12,526 nt of DNA. It comes from Accumulibacter sp. Its GTDB lineage: Bacteria; Pseudomonadota; Gammaproteobacteria; Burkholderiales; Rhodocyclaceae. The stretch lies in assembly GCA_003538495.1 (NCBI GenBank), contig DPSD01000254.1:1-12526 (forward strand), written 5' to 3'. The notes under the pieces are model-generated. The model ran no database searches, was not told the DNA's origin, and saw only the letters and a list, made by a program, of their open reading frames with translations. Below, in pieces: positions 5,040 through 12,526 of this stretch (the first letter of the stretch is position 1; each line of letters opens with the position of its first letter). The position numbers were made by a program, and so were the translations under genes.

Positions 5040-8000
5040 ATGCATACCGTTCCCAGCCGCATCCTGTTCCTTGAGGACAATTCTGCTGACGCCGATCTGG
5101 GTCGCCGGGCGCTGGCCCGCAGCGCACCCGATACGACGGTCGAGATCGTGACCACCGTCGGCGCCGCAATCGAGCGCCTGCAGGCCGGCGCCGCGGATCT
5201 CGAAGCGATTCTCGCCGACCTGAAGCTTCCCGACGGCAGCGGCCTTGACCTGCTGGCGCACGTGCGCGGGCGAGGCTTGCCGTTGGCCTTTGTCGTCCTC
5301 ACCGGCTCCGGCGACGAGGCGTCTGCACTGGCCGCGCTGAAGGCGGGGGCCGACGACTACCTGTGCAAGCACGGCCACTATGCTGACCGCCTGGCACGCG
5401 TGCTGGCGGGCGCGCTCAATCGTTTTCGCAGCGATTTTGCCCGCAAGGGGCGGCTCGTTCGCGTGCTGTACGCCGAACACAACCGCTTTGACATCGACCT
5501 TACGCTTCGCCATTTCGCCGAGCACGCGCCGCTCTTCCGGCTCGAAGTGGTCGGCAGCGGCGAGGAAGTGCTGGCACACCTGCCGGAGCATGCCGACGAC
5601 GCACCTGACTACGATCTGCTGTTGCTCGATTACCAGTTGCCGGCGCTGAACGCGCTGGAAGTGGCCAAAACGGTGCGCGATCAGCGCGGGCTGGAGCTGC
5701 CGATCGTGCTGGTCACCGGCCACGGCGGCGAGGATGTCGTCGCCGCCGCCTTGCGGCTGGGCCTCGAAGATTACGTGATCAAGAAGGAGGGCTATCTCGA
5801 CGGGCTTCCGGCGATTCTGGAGAGCGCGCTCAAGCAGGCGCAACTGCGCCGCGAGCAGGCGAGTCTGCGCCAGACCAGCACCCGCATGGCGCATCTGCTG
5901 TCGGCCAGTCCGACGATACTCTACGCGCTGCGCGTCGATGGCACGCGCCTGTTGCCGGCCTGGATCAGCGACAACATCAGCCGGGTAATGGGCTTCCCGC
6001 CTGCCGAATGCCTGGCGCCCGGCTGGTGGACGACGCACCTGCATGTCGACGATCGCAAGCGCGTCCTGAACGGACAGGCTCGCCTTCTGGTTGAGGGAAG
6101 CCTGACGCACGAGTACCGTTTTCACGACAGTACCGGTGCGGTCCGCTGGCTACGCGACGACATGCGCCTGCTTCGCGATGCCAAAGGACAGCCGGTCGAA
6201 GTGATCGGCAGCTGGAACGACCTGAGCGCCGAGCACGCTTTCCGCGAACGCCAACGGTTGCAGGCGACGGCGCTGGACAGCACCCGCGACGGCGTGATCA
6301 TCACCGACCTGACCGGCGAGATCATCAGCGTCAACCCGGGCTTCTGCGAAATCACCGCTTACGCGGCGAGCGAAGCGATCGGCAGGAATCCGCGCTTCCT
6401 GCAGTCCGGGCGCCATGATCGACCGTTCTACCAGGCGATGTGGGCCAGCCTGGTGCAGACGGGTCATTGGCAGGGCGAGGTCTGGAATCGACGCGCCGAC
6501 GGGGAGATCTACCTGCAATGGGCGACGCTGAGCGTGGTCCGGGACGAACAGGGGCGTCCGTCGCATTACGTCGGCGTGTTCACCGATCTGACCAAGCTCA
6601 AGCGCAGCCAGGAGCAGGTCGAGCGTCTGGCGCACTACGATCCGTTGACCGGGCTGCCGAACCGCCTGTTGTTGCGCTCGCTGCTGCAGCACGGCCTTGA
6701 CCGCGCGCAGCGGGAGGACGGCAAGACAGCCGTGCTGATCGTCAATCTGGACCACTTCAAGGAAGTGAACGAGAGCCTCGGTCACGCGCTCGGCGATGAA
6801 CTGCTGCTGGCTGTCAGCGCTCGCCTGCGCGCCCGGCTGCGCCAGGAAGATACCTTGGGACGCCTGGCCGCGGACGAATTCGCTGTCGTCCTGGAAGGCC
6901 GCCAGGCTGCCGAACATGCGGAAAGCACCGCGCGTGACCTGCTGGCCATTCTCGCAGCGCCGTTTGTCCTGGCCGACGGGCACGAAGCCTACGCGCGTGC
7001 CAGCGTCGGCGTCAGCGTCTTTCCTCAAGACGCGACGACGACCAACGATCTGCTGCGCAGCGCGACCGCGGCCATGCACCGCGCCAAGGATCGAGGCGGC
7101 AATCAGTACGCGCTGTACACCGGCGAACTCGGCCAGGGTGCGCTCGAGCGGCTGGAGACGGAAAATGCGCTGCGGCGCGTGCTGAGTCAGGGCGAACTGC
7201 TGCTGCATTATCAGCCGAAGCTCGATCTCGGCAGCGGCTTGATCGTCGGCGCGGAAGCGCTGCTGCGCTGGCAGCGGCCAGGCGTCGGCCTGGTGCCCCC
7301 CGGCAGCTTCATCCCGCTGGCAGAACGAAGCGGCTTGATTGTCCCGATCGGGGCGTGGGTGATCGACGAGGCGTGCCGTCAGATTCGCGCCTGGACCGAA
7401 GCCGGCCTGCCGGCGGTCAAGGTGGCGGTGAACGTCTCGGCGCGCCAGTTCGCGAGCAACGAACTCGAGTCGGTGGTGGCCGGCGCGCTGAGCCGCCACG
7501 GCGTCGACCCACGGATGCTGGAACTTGAATTGACCGAGAGCATGCTGATGGCCGCACCGGACCAGGCCATCGAGCGACTCCTGCGGCTCCGAGCCATCGG
7601 CGTCGGCCTCTCGCTGGACGACTTTGGCACCGGCTATTCCAGCCTCAGCTATCTGAGTCGCTTTCCGGTCGATGAACTGAAGATCGACCGCTCTTTCGTC
7701 AACGATATCGTCACCGACCCCAAGGCAGCCAATATCGCCACCTCGGTGATTGCCCTGGCGCATCGCATGCAACTCAAGGTCGTTGCTGAAGGCGTCGAAA
7801 CCGAAGCGCAACTGGGTTACCTGAGAAGGAACGGTTGCGACCAGATGCAGGGCTACCTGTTCAGCGCGGCCGTTGCGGCGGACGAATTCGCGCGCCTGAT
7901 CGTCCAGGGCGCATCGCTGGCGATCAGCGACGCGCCGTCCGACGTGCGCACCCTGCTGGTGGTTGACGACGAGCCGAACATCCTTTCGGCCATCCGCCGG

Positions 8001-8348
8001 GTCCTGCGTGGCCAGGGCTACCGCGTCCTGACCGCGGCGAGCGGCCACGAGGGGCTGGAGTTGCTGGCCAGCAACGAGGTACAGGTAATCCTCTCCGACC
8101 AGCGGATGCCGCAAATGAGCGGTACCGAGTTCCTGGGGCGGGTCAAGCTTCTCCATCCCGACACGGTGCGGCTGGTCATTTCCGGCTACACCCAGCTCGA
8201 TTCGATCATCGATGCGGTCAATCAGGGGTCGATCTACAAGTTCCTGACCAAGCCGTGGGAAGAGAGTCAGCTGCGCGAGCACCTCCGCGATGCCTTTGCG
8301 TACTACGAGGCGATCGTCAAACCGCGAAGCAGCGGCCAGAGGGTCTGA
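5040..8348 (+). CDS. REC-REC-PAS-PAS-GGDEF(degenerate)-EAL-REC c-di-GMP signalling protein
   Basis: A soluble 1102-aa protein with no membrane segment. REC1 (about 7-125; Asp60, Thr88, Lys110), REC2 (about 140-262; Asp197, Thr226), PAS1 (about 284-398), PAS2 (about 406-521), GGDEF (about 525-695), EAL (about 705-955) and a C-terminal REC3 (about 970-1090; Asp976/Asp977, Asp1020, Lys1071 in LTKPWE). The GGDEF signature reads AADEF (610-614) and the first metal Asp is Asn569, so cyclase activity is probably lost, while the I-site R601-Q-E-D604 is kept five residues ahead. EAL residues are intact: Glu739 in EALLRW, Asn798, Glu833, Asp860-Asp861 in DDFGTG, Lys881, Glu917 and Gln937. The likely role is c-di-GMP hydrolysis gated by phosphorylation and GTP or c-di-GMP binding. 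REC2 has only one acidic pocket residue (Glu146, AEH). The ATG at 5040 has AAAGGA 10 nt upstream. Confidence 0.93.
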   Translation: MHTVPSRILFLEDNSADADLGRRALARSAPDTTVEIVTTVGAAIERLQAGAADLEAILADLKLPDGSGLDLLAHVRGRGLPLAFVVLTGSGDEASALAALKAGADDYLCKHGHYADRLARVLAGALNRFRSDFARKGRLVRVLYAEHNRFDIDLTLRHFAEHAPLFRLEVVGSGEEVLAHLPEHADDAPDYDLLLLDYQLPALNALEVAKTVRDQRGLELPIVLVTGHGGEDVVAAALRLGLEDYVIKKEGYLDGLPAILESALKQAQLRREQASLRQTSTRMAHLLSASPTILYALRVDGTRLLPAWISDNISRVMGFPPAECLAPGWWTTHLHVDDRKRVLNGQARLLVEGSLTHEYRFHDSTGAVRWLRDDMRLLRDAKGQPVEVIGSWNDLSAEHAFRERQRLQATALDSTRDGVIITDLTGEIISVNPGFCEITAYAASEAIGRNPRFLQSGRHDRPFYQAMWASLVQTGHWQGEVWNRRADGEIYLQWATLSVVRDEQGRPSHYVGVFTDLTKLKRSQEQVERLAHYDPLTGLPNRLLLRSLLQHGLDRAQREDGKTAVLIVNLDHFKEVNESLGHALGDELLLAVSARLRARLRQEDTLGRLAADEFAVVLEGRQAAEHAESTARDLLAILAAPFVLADGHEAYARASVGVSVFPQDATTTNDLLRSATAAMHRAKDRGGNQYALYTGELGQGALERLETENALRRVLSQGELLLHYQPKLDLGSGLIVGAEALLRWQRPGVGLVPPGSFIPLAERSGLIVPIGAWVIDEACRQIRAWTEAGLPAVKVAVNVSARQFASNELESVVAGALSRHGVDPRMLELELTESMLMAAPDQAIERLLRLRAIGVGLSLDDFGTGYSSLSYLSRFPVDELKIDRSFVNDIVTDPKAANIATSVIALAHRMQLKVVAEGVETEAQLGYLRRNGCDQMQGYLFSAAVAADEFARLIVQGASLAISDAPSDVRTLLVVDDEPNILSAIRRVLRGQGYRVLTAASGHEGLELLASNEVQVILSDQRMPQMSGTEFLGRVKLLHPDTVRLVISGYTQLDSIIDAVNQGSIYKFLTKPWEESQLREHLRDAFAYYEAIVKPRSSGQRV

Positions 8349-8351
8349 AAT

Positions 8352-8372
8352 ACGCGCCGCTGGCCGGCGCGT
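8352..8372. terminator. Hairpin between convergent EAL-protein and folK genes
   Basis: A perfect 8-bp stem, ACGCGCCG (8352-8359) and CGGCGCGT (8365-8372), with a 5-nt loop, begins 3 nt after the stop of the c-di-GMP protein gene and about 45 nt beyond the folK stop. It is the strongest inverted repeat in this spacer and fits a shared terminator, but it lacks a T-run on either side. Confidence 0.45.
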
Positions 8373-8416
8373 CGATCAGCCGCCGATGAATGCGACGAAT
8401 GCGAACCGTGCGGACT

Positions 8417-9004
8417 CTATTCGCGCAGCTTCTCGATGCGTTGCAAGCTGACGGCCGGGAGCCAGGCGGCAGCCTGGCCGCGCCCCGGAATCCGCACCAC
8501 CGGGGCGATTTCGAGCAAGGGCGCGAGGACAAAGGCGCGCAAGTGCATGCGCGGGTGCGGTAGGCTCAGTCGTGCGCTGTCGACGATCAGGTCGTCGTAG
8601 AGCAGCAGATCGAGGTCGAGCGTGCGGGGCGCATGATGATACTCGCGGCACCGGCCAAACCGGCGTTCGATGGCGAACAGCGCGTCGAGCAGTTGCTGCG
8701 GCGCGAGCGCGGTTTCGAGAACCGCGACGGCGTTGATGAAATCGCCCTGACCGCGGATTCCGACCGGCGCCGTGCGATACAGCGACGAGACACGTCGCAG
8801 TCGCGACGCGGGCGTGCTGGCCAGCGCCGCGCCGGCAGCGCGGACCTGCGCCAGGGGATCGGCGAGGTTGGCGCCGAGCGCAACGAAGGCCAGATGCGCA
8901 CGACTCTGCGGCTGGCAGGCTGGCGAGGCTTCGGCAGCCCGTTCCTGGCTGTGGCGGTCCCGAACCGGCGCTGCCGGCAGGGCAGTCGCCTGTCCGCGCG
9001 TCAT
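8417..9004 (-). CDS. folK: 2-amino-4-hydroxy-6-hydroxymethyldihydropteridine diphosphokinase (HPPK)
   Basis: A 195-aa cytoplasmic enzyme of folate synthesis that transfers pyrophosphate from ATP to 6-hydroxymethyl-dihydropterin. The HPPK core runs from FVALGANL (40-47) through SSLYRTAPVG (73-82) and DFINAVAVLET (88-98) to the signature APRTLDLDLLLY (125-136), with Asp130 and Asp132 matching the two magnesium-binding aspartates, and LPHPRMHLRAFVL (148-160). Typical HPPKs are about 160 aa, so a 36-residue Ala/Arg-rich leader precedes the fold. No in-frame ATG, GTG or TTG lies nearer the core, so the ATG at 9002-9004 is the best start. It overlaps the pcnB stop as ATGA, which indicates translational coupling. 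The stop is TAG at 8417-8419. It is the last gene of the hda-HAD-pcnB-folK cluster visible here. Confidence 0.93.
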   Translation of the reverse strand: MTRGQATALPAAPVRDRHSQERAAEASPACQPQSRAHLAFVALGANLADPLAQVRAAGAALASTPASRLRRVSSLYRTAPVGIRGQGDFINAVAVLETALAPQQLLDALFAIERRFGRCREYHHAPRTLDLDLLLYDDLIVDSARLSLPHPRMHLRAFVLAPLLEIAPVVRIPGRGQAAAWLPAVSLQRIEKLRE

Positions 9005-10356
9005 TCCTGAAGGGTGGGGGTTTGGCCGGTGATGGCCGGTGGGCGCCGACGGCGGCGGCGCTTTCTTGCCTCGCCCGGCGTTGGCGGCAACAGCATCGCC
9101 GCCCGGGCCTCGTCGCTGGCATGCAGGAATTCGGTCCACCAGACGCTGGTCGCCGGTTCCAGTTCGCCGGACTCGGCGCGCAGCAGCAGGAAGTCGTAGC
9201 CGGCCTTGAAGCGTGGATGCTGCAGGACGCCGTAGGGCCGCTTGCCGGAGCGCTGTTCGAAGCGTGGCTGCAAGGCCCAGATGTCCTTGATGTCGCCAGC
9301 GATGCGACGGGTGATCGCGAGCTTCTCGGCCTGCACCTCAAGCACCTCGTCCATCGCCAGGAAGAGCGCCGGCGTCGCCGGTTCGCCGCCGCTCTTGAAC
9401 AGCTGCCATTTGGCCAGCACCTCGTGCCAGAGCAGGGTCGCGAACAGGAAGCCGGGAGAGATCGGTTTGCCCTCGGCGACGCGGCGGTCGGTCGCTTCCA
9501 GGGCAAGCATCACGAAGCGCTCGCCGAGCGGCTGTCCGAGAATCACGTCGAGCAGCGGCAGCAGGCCATTGTGCAGCCCCTCTTCGCGCAGTTGCCGAAC
9601 ACAATGCAGGGCGTGGCCCGAGGTGAGCAGCTTGAGCATCTCGTCGAACAGCCGTGAGGGCGGCACGTTGTCGATCAACTCGGACATCTCGCGGATCGGC
9701 CGGCTGGCCGCCGGGTCGATGGTCAGGCCAAGTTTGGCCGCCAGGCGGACGGCGCGCAGCATCCGCACCGGGTCTTCCCGGTAGCGCGTTTTCGGGTCGC
9801 CGATCATCCGCAGCGTCTTCTGCTGCAGGTCGGCGACACCGTGGTGGTAATCGGTGATGGTCTCGGAAGTCGGGTCGTAGTACAGCGCGTTGACCGTGAA
9901 GTCGCGCCGTGCGGCGTCCTCGGCCTGGCTGCCGAAGACGTTGTCGCGCAGCACCCGGCCTTGCTCGTCGGTTTGTGCCTTGTTGCCGGCGTGTTCGCCG
10001 TGATGGCCGCGGAAAGTCGTCACTTCGATGGTTTCCGCCCCCATGCTGACGTGCACGATCTGGAAGCGGCGACCAATGATCCGCGATCGGCGGAAACAGT
10101 GGCGTACCTGCTCCGGCGTGGCATTGGTGGCGACGTCGAAGTCCTTCGGCTTCAGGCCGGCGAGCAGGTCGCGAACGGCGCCGCCGACGATGTAGGCCTG
10201 GTAGCCATTCTCCTGCAGTCCCTCGACGGTACGCTGGCAGCCACGGCTGATCTGGTCGCGCTGCAGACCATGCTGGGCGAGGGCGATGATCGCCGGTTCG
10301 TTGGGGCGCTCGGGGCCTTTTCGTCCGAGAACGCGGGATATGAACTTGCGGATCAT
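9001..10356 (-). CDS. pcnB: Poly(A) polymerase I
   Basis: A 451-aa nucleotidyltransferase that adds 3' poly(A) tails to RNA and so promotes decay. The class II nucleotidyltransferase active site is IVGGAVRDLLAG at 56-67 and KDFDVATNA at 71-79, with catalytic Asp72 and Asp74. The poly(A) polymerase signature that separates it from CCA-adding enzymes, IIGRRFQIVHV at 93-103, is present. The RNA-binding side has RRDFTVNALYYD and REDPVRMLRAVRLAAKLG, as in E. coli PcnB. The C-terminus carries eight consecutive basic residues (431-438), a common feature of PcnB tails. The start ATG at 10354-10356 is supported by the family's typical N-terminus but has a weak ribosome-binding site (AGGA about 14 nt upstream). 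It overlaps folK by 4 nt. Confidence 0.95.
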   Translation of the reverse strand: MIRKFISRVLGRKGPERPNEPAIIALAQHGLQRDQISRGCQRTVEGLQENGYQAYIVGGAVRDLLAGLKPKDFDVATNATPEQVRHCFRRSRIIGRRFQIVHVSMGAETIEVTTFRGHHGEHAGNKAQTDEQGRVLRDNVFGSQAEDAARRDFTVNALYYDPTSETITDYHHGVADLQQKTLRMIGDPKTRYREDPVRMLRAVRLAAKLGLTIDPAASRPIREMSELIDNVPPSRLFDEMLKLLTSGHALHCVRQLREEGLHNGLLPLLDVILGQPLGERFVMLALEATDRRVAEGKPISPGFLFATLLWHEVLAKWQLFKSGGEPATPALFLAMDEVLEVQAEKLAITRRIAGDIKDIWALQPRFEQRSGKRPYGVLQHPRFKAGYDFLLLRAESGELEPATSVWWTEFLHASDEARAAMLLPPTPGEARKRRRRRRPPAITGQTPTLQE

Positions 10357-10413
10357 CGATCGTGCCTGGTTCCTGATTCTGCTCTGGGCGTTGGCTGGTG
10401 CTGCCGGCGCCGC

Positions 10414-10419
10414 ATCATA
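10414..10419 (-). promoter_or_regulatory. Candidate -10 element for pcnB-folK
   Basis: The 106-nt spacer between the HAD gene stop and the pcnB start is the only sizeable gap in this minus-strand cluster. Reading leftward, TATGAT (5 of 6 to TATAAT) lies about 58 nt before the pcnB ATG. No good -35 hexamer is at 16-18 nt, so this is weak support for an internal promoter. Confidence 0.3.
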
Positions 10420-10462
10420 GCCGATATTCTGTTCACCATCGGTCTTCGCCCGGCGATCGAGG

Positions 10463-11128
10463 TCAGCCGAGCAGACTCAGCACCGGCCAGCCGGACGCTT
10501 CGGCGCGGGCCCGCAGGGTCGGATCGGGGTCGACCGCGACCGGGTTGCTGACCCTCGACAGCAGGGGCAGGTCGTTTTGCGAATCGCTGTAGAACCAGCT
10601 GCGTTCGAAACTGCCCCACCACAGCCCCATCGCTTCGAGCCATTCGGTGACGCGCGTGACCTTGCCTTCACGGAACGAGGGAGTGCCGCGTGGCTGCCCG
10701 GTGAATTGGCCGTTCTCCTGCGCCGGAATGGTGGCGATCAGGTGCGCGATCCCCAGTTCGCGGACCAGCGGCGCGGTGACAAAGCTGTTGGTGGCGGTGA
10801 CGATGGCGCACAGCGCGCCGCTTTCGCGGTGCTGGCGAACCAGCGCCCGCGCCTTCGCGCCGAGCATCGGCAGAATGTGACGCGTCATGAATTCGCCGAG
10901 CCAGGCGTCGAGTACGCGGCGCGGGTGGTGCGCCAGGGGTTGCAACTGGAAGTCGAGAAAGACGTCGATGTCAAGCGTGCCGGCTTTGTACTGCTCGTAG
11001 AACTCGATATTGCGCGCTTCGTACAGAGCGCGGTCGAGAACGCCCTTGGCGATCAGGAACTGAGCCCATTCAAAGTCGCTGTCGCCAGCGATCAGGGTGT
11101 TGTCGAGGTCGAAGAGGACAAGATCCAT
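10463..11128 (-). CDS. HAD-IB family phosphatase (SerB-like)
   Basis: A 221-aa haloacid dehalogenase superfamily phosphohydrolase. Motif I is DLDNT at 7-11 with nucleophile Asp7 and acid/base Asp9; motif II is Thr111 in IVTATN; motif III is Lys156; motif IV is SDSQND at 181-186 with Asp182 and Asp186. The helical cap lies between motifs I and II (about 15-90), which is the subclass IB layout shared with SerB and with a histidinol-phosphatase-like group. The exact substrate cannot be read from the sequence; phosphoserine phosphatase is one possibility. It lies 19 nt downstream of hda on the same strand and is likely co-transcribed with it. No strong Shine-Dalgarno is seen before the ATG at 11126-11128. 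Confidence 0.9.
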   Translation of the reverse strand: MDLVLFDLDNTLIAGDSDFEWAQFLIAKGVLDRALYEARNIEFYEQYKAGTLDIDVFLDFQLQPLAHHPRRVLDAWLGEFMTRHILPMLGAKARALVRQHRESGALCAIVTATNSFVTAPLVRELGIAHLIATIPAQENGQFTGQPRGTPSFREGKVTRVTEWLEAMGLWWGSFERSWFYSDSQNDLPLLSRVSNPVAVDPDPTLRARAEASGWPVLSLLG

Positions 11129-11147
11129 CGTTGTGTTTTCGGGCAGG

Positions 11148-11816
11148 TCAGATGTTCAGCGAAGTCTGCAGAATTTCGCGCAGCAGCGGCAGGGTGACCG
11201 GACGCTGGTGCTCGATCGAGTAGCGGTCGATGGTGATCAGCAAGGCCGCCAGGCTGCGCATGTCGCGCGGCGCACGCGAAAACAGGTAGTTGAATGCTTC
11301 CGGCGGCAGGACCAGGCCGCGTGCCTGAGCCTGCTCGGCGAGCGCCGCCAGCTTCTCGTGGTCGCTCAGCGCTTGCAGTCGGTAGATCAGGCCGCTGCCC
11401 AGCCGCGTGCGCAGGTCTTCGCGCAGGTCCAGCTGCAGGGGCGGTACGCCAGCTGCCGCGAGCAGCCGTCCGGTGCCGCCGCTGGGCAGCCGGTTGATCA
11501 GGTTGAACAGGGCGATCTGCCCCTGCTCGCCGAGTGCTTCGACGTTGTCGACGGCGTGCCAGGCGCCATTGGTACTGTCCGCTGCGATCTCCGACAGGTC
11601 CGGGTCCAGTCGCGCGTCGCTGTACGCGGCCTGGCTGGCGCGCAGCAGATGCGACTTGCCGGCACCCGCATCGCCCCAGAGAAAGAGCAGCGGCTCGCGG
11701 CTGCTCTCTGCCAGCCAGGCGGCCAGCCCGGTCAGCGCCTCGCCGTTGCTGCCGGCGACGAAATTCTCGAAGCTGGGCCTGGCGTCGGGCAGCAGGTCGA
11801 GGATCAGTTGGCGCAT
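11148..11816 (-). CDS. hda: DnaA regulatory inactivator Hda
   Basis: A 222-aa AAA+ protein that, with the DNA-loaded sliding clamp, makes DnaA-ATP hydrolyse and so prevents re-initiation of replication. The N-terminus QLILDL (3-8) is a clamp-binding motif of the QL-x-LxL kind. Walker A is GDAGAGKS (48-55), Walker B ends at Asp90 in WHAVDNV, the arginine-finger box is DLRTRLGSGLIYRLQALSD (134-152) and the sensor 2 region is RAPRDMRSLAALL (181-193). Length matches the family and is half of DnaA, lacking its DNA-binding domain IV. The ATG at 11814-11816 starts two residues before the clamp motif, as in homologues, although no Shine-Dalgarno precedes it. It is the first gene of the minus-strand cluster and diverges from purM. 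Confidence 0.93.
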   Translation of the reverse strand: MRQLILDLLPDARPSFENFVAGSNGEALTGLAAWLAESSREPLLFLWGDAGAGKSHLLRASQAAYSDARLDPDLSEIAADSTNGAWHAVDNVEALGEQGQIALFNLINRLPSGGTGRLLAAAGVPPLQLDLREDLRTRLGSGLIYRLQALSDHEKLAALAEQAQARGLVLPPEAFNYLFSRAPRDMRSLAALLITIDRYSIEHQRPVTLPLLREILQTSLNI

Positions 11817-11903
11817 TGGAGGGAAGGTTCACGCCTGAGCGTTTGCGGTGCGATCAGCACGCGGCAGGGCCATTTCGGATAAGATTCGGGATCGGGCGGT
11901 CGG

Positions 11904-11922
11904 AGTGGTGCATTCTACCACT
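11904..11922. promoter_or_regulatory. Perfect dyad in the hda-purM divergent region, with an embedded -10-like element
   Basis: AGTGGT (11904-11909) and ACCACT (11917-11922) form a perfect 6-bp inverted repeat around a 7-nt spacer, 40 nt before purM and 88 nt before hda. Reading leftward, the spacer and right arm hold TAGAAT (11912-11917; 5 of 6 to TATAAT), a possible hda promoter element. It could be an operator controlling one or both genes. No E. coli-type PurR box was recognised in the 145-nt spacer. Confidence 0.35.
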
Positions 11923-11961
11923 ACGCGGCATCCGCCAGCCTTGCTCGGGACGCGCTACAAG

Positions 11962-12526
11962 ATGACTCAGGAATCCCTCTCCTATCGTGACGCCGGCGTC
12001 GACATCGATGCCGGCGATGAACTGGTCGAACGAATCAAGCCCTTGGCCCGAAAAACGCTTCGCCAGGGGGTGCTCGGCGGTATCGGTGGCTTTGGCGCCC
12101 TGTTCGAAGTGCCGAAAAGCTATCGCGAGCCGGTACTGGTCTCGGGTACCGATGGCGTTGGCACCAAACTCAAGCTGGCGTTCCAGTTGCAGCGGCACGA
12201 CAGCATCGGCATCGATCTGGTGGCGATGAGCGTGAACGATATTCTGGTCCAGGGTGCCGAGCCGCTCTTCTTCCTCGACTATCTGGCCTGCGGCAAGCTC
12301 GACGTGCCGATCGCGGCGCGTGTCGTGAAAGGCATTGCCAGAGGCTGCGAGTTGGCCGGTTGCGCGCTGATCGGCGGCGAGACGGCCGAGATGCCGGGGA
12401 TGTATCCCGAGGGCGAGTACGATCTGGCCGGTTTTGCGGTCGGCGTCGTCGAAAAGTCGGCGATCATCGACGGGTCGACGATCGTTCCGGGCGACGTCCT
12501 GCTTGGCCTGCCGTCATCGGGCGCGC
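11962..12526 (+). CDS. purM: Phosphoribosylformylglycinamidine cyclo-ligase, partial (runs off right edge)
   Basis: The first 188 residues of AIR synthetase, which closes the imidazole ring of FGAM using ATP in de novo purine synthesis. The family landmarks appear in order: [16 protein letters not shown] (7-22), [11 protein letters not shown] (39-49), [14 protein letters not shown] (60-73), [19 protein letters not shown] (89-107), [14 protein letters not shown] (135-148) and [12 protein letters not shown] (154-165), ending in LGLPSSGA at the right edge. About 160 residues are missing compared with the usual 345-355. The ATG at 11962 gives exactly the normal family N-terminus; a clear Shine-Dalgarno is absent. 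The minus-strand gene hda begins 145 nt upstream. Confidence 0.96.
   Translation, partial: MTQESLSYRDAGVDIDAGDELVERIKPLARKTLRQGVLGGIGGFGALFEVPKSYREPVLVSGTDGVGTKLKLAFQLQRHDSIGIDLVAMSVNDILVQGAEPLFFLDYLACGKLDVPIAARVVKGIARGCELAGCALIGGETAEMPGMYPEGEYDLAGFAVGVVEKSAIIDGSTIVPGDVLLGLPSSGA

Noticed and set aside
4902..6125. 407-codon antisense open frame across the response regulator and the start of the multi-REC gene
   Set aside because: Low-complexity Arg/Gln/Ala-rich translation with no motif; it is a shadow of two strongly supported plus-strand genes.
6150..8282. 710-codon open frame antisense to the c-di-GMP protein gene
   Set aside because: GC-rich coding DNA often leaves the antisense frame open. 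The translation has no recognisable domain, and the plus-strand frame has a full set of conserved motifs.
9040..9064. Short run of cgg/cgc repeats as a possible microsatellite in pcnB
   Set aside because: It simply encodes the basic Arg tail of poly(A) polymerase, common in the family.

Overview
The window is GC-rich betaproteobacterial chromosome. The right two thirds suggest the Rhodocyclales, possibly a Candidatus Accumulibacter-like organism. This rests on the purM / hda / HAD phosphatase / pcnB / folK neighbourhood and on the general look of the proteins; no database search was possible. The left 2.3 kb (yhhQ, a small lipoprotein, ohrR) looks more like Burkholderiales/Comamonadaceae and meets the rest at an odd overlapping convergent junction near 2217-2301.

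Left block (1-2298): the 3' end of an unrecognised plus-strand gene faces yhhQ, a membrane transporter for queuosine precursors. Next comes a minus-strand gene for a hypothetical lipoprotein of 161 aa. A 273-bp divergent control region follows, holding two perfect dyads, a 9-bp direct repeat at 21-bp pitch and an OhrR-type operator. The last gene is ohrR, a thiol-based organic-peroxide sensor, but no ohr peroxidase gene is present in the window.

Middle block (2217-8348): a Tat-exported dienelactone-hydrolase-like protein is encoded on the minus strand. Divergent from it are a MaoC-type (R)-enoyl-CoA hydratase and, 3 nt downstream, a CxxC/His AhpD-like peroxidase-family protein. After a 317-nt gap with no gene comes a signalling pair: a single-domain CheY-like response regulator, then a 1102-aa soluble protein of layout REC-REC-PAS-PAS-GGDEF-EAL-REC. 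Its GGDEF signature is degenerate (AADEF) but its I-site (RxxD) and all main EAL residues are kept, so it is best read as a phosphorelay-controlled c-di-GMP phosphodiesterase.

Right block (8349-12526): a housekeeping minus-strand cluster reads hda (replication control), a HAD-IB phosphatase, pcnB (poly(A) polymerase) and folK (folate synthesis), with pcnB and folK overlapping as ATGA. Divergent from hda, purM (purine synthesis) runs off the right edge. No tRNA, rRNA, CRISPR array, insertion sequence or complete mobile element was seen. The features most worth a second look are the ohrR / hydrolase junction, the dense control region at 1522-1794, and the degenerate-GGDEF multi-REC phosphodiesterase.
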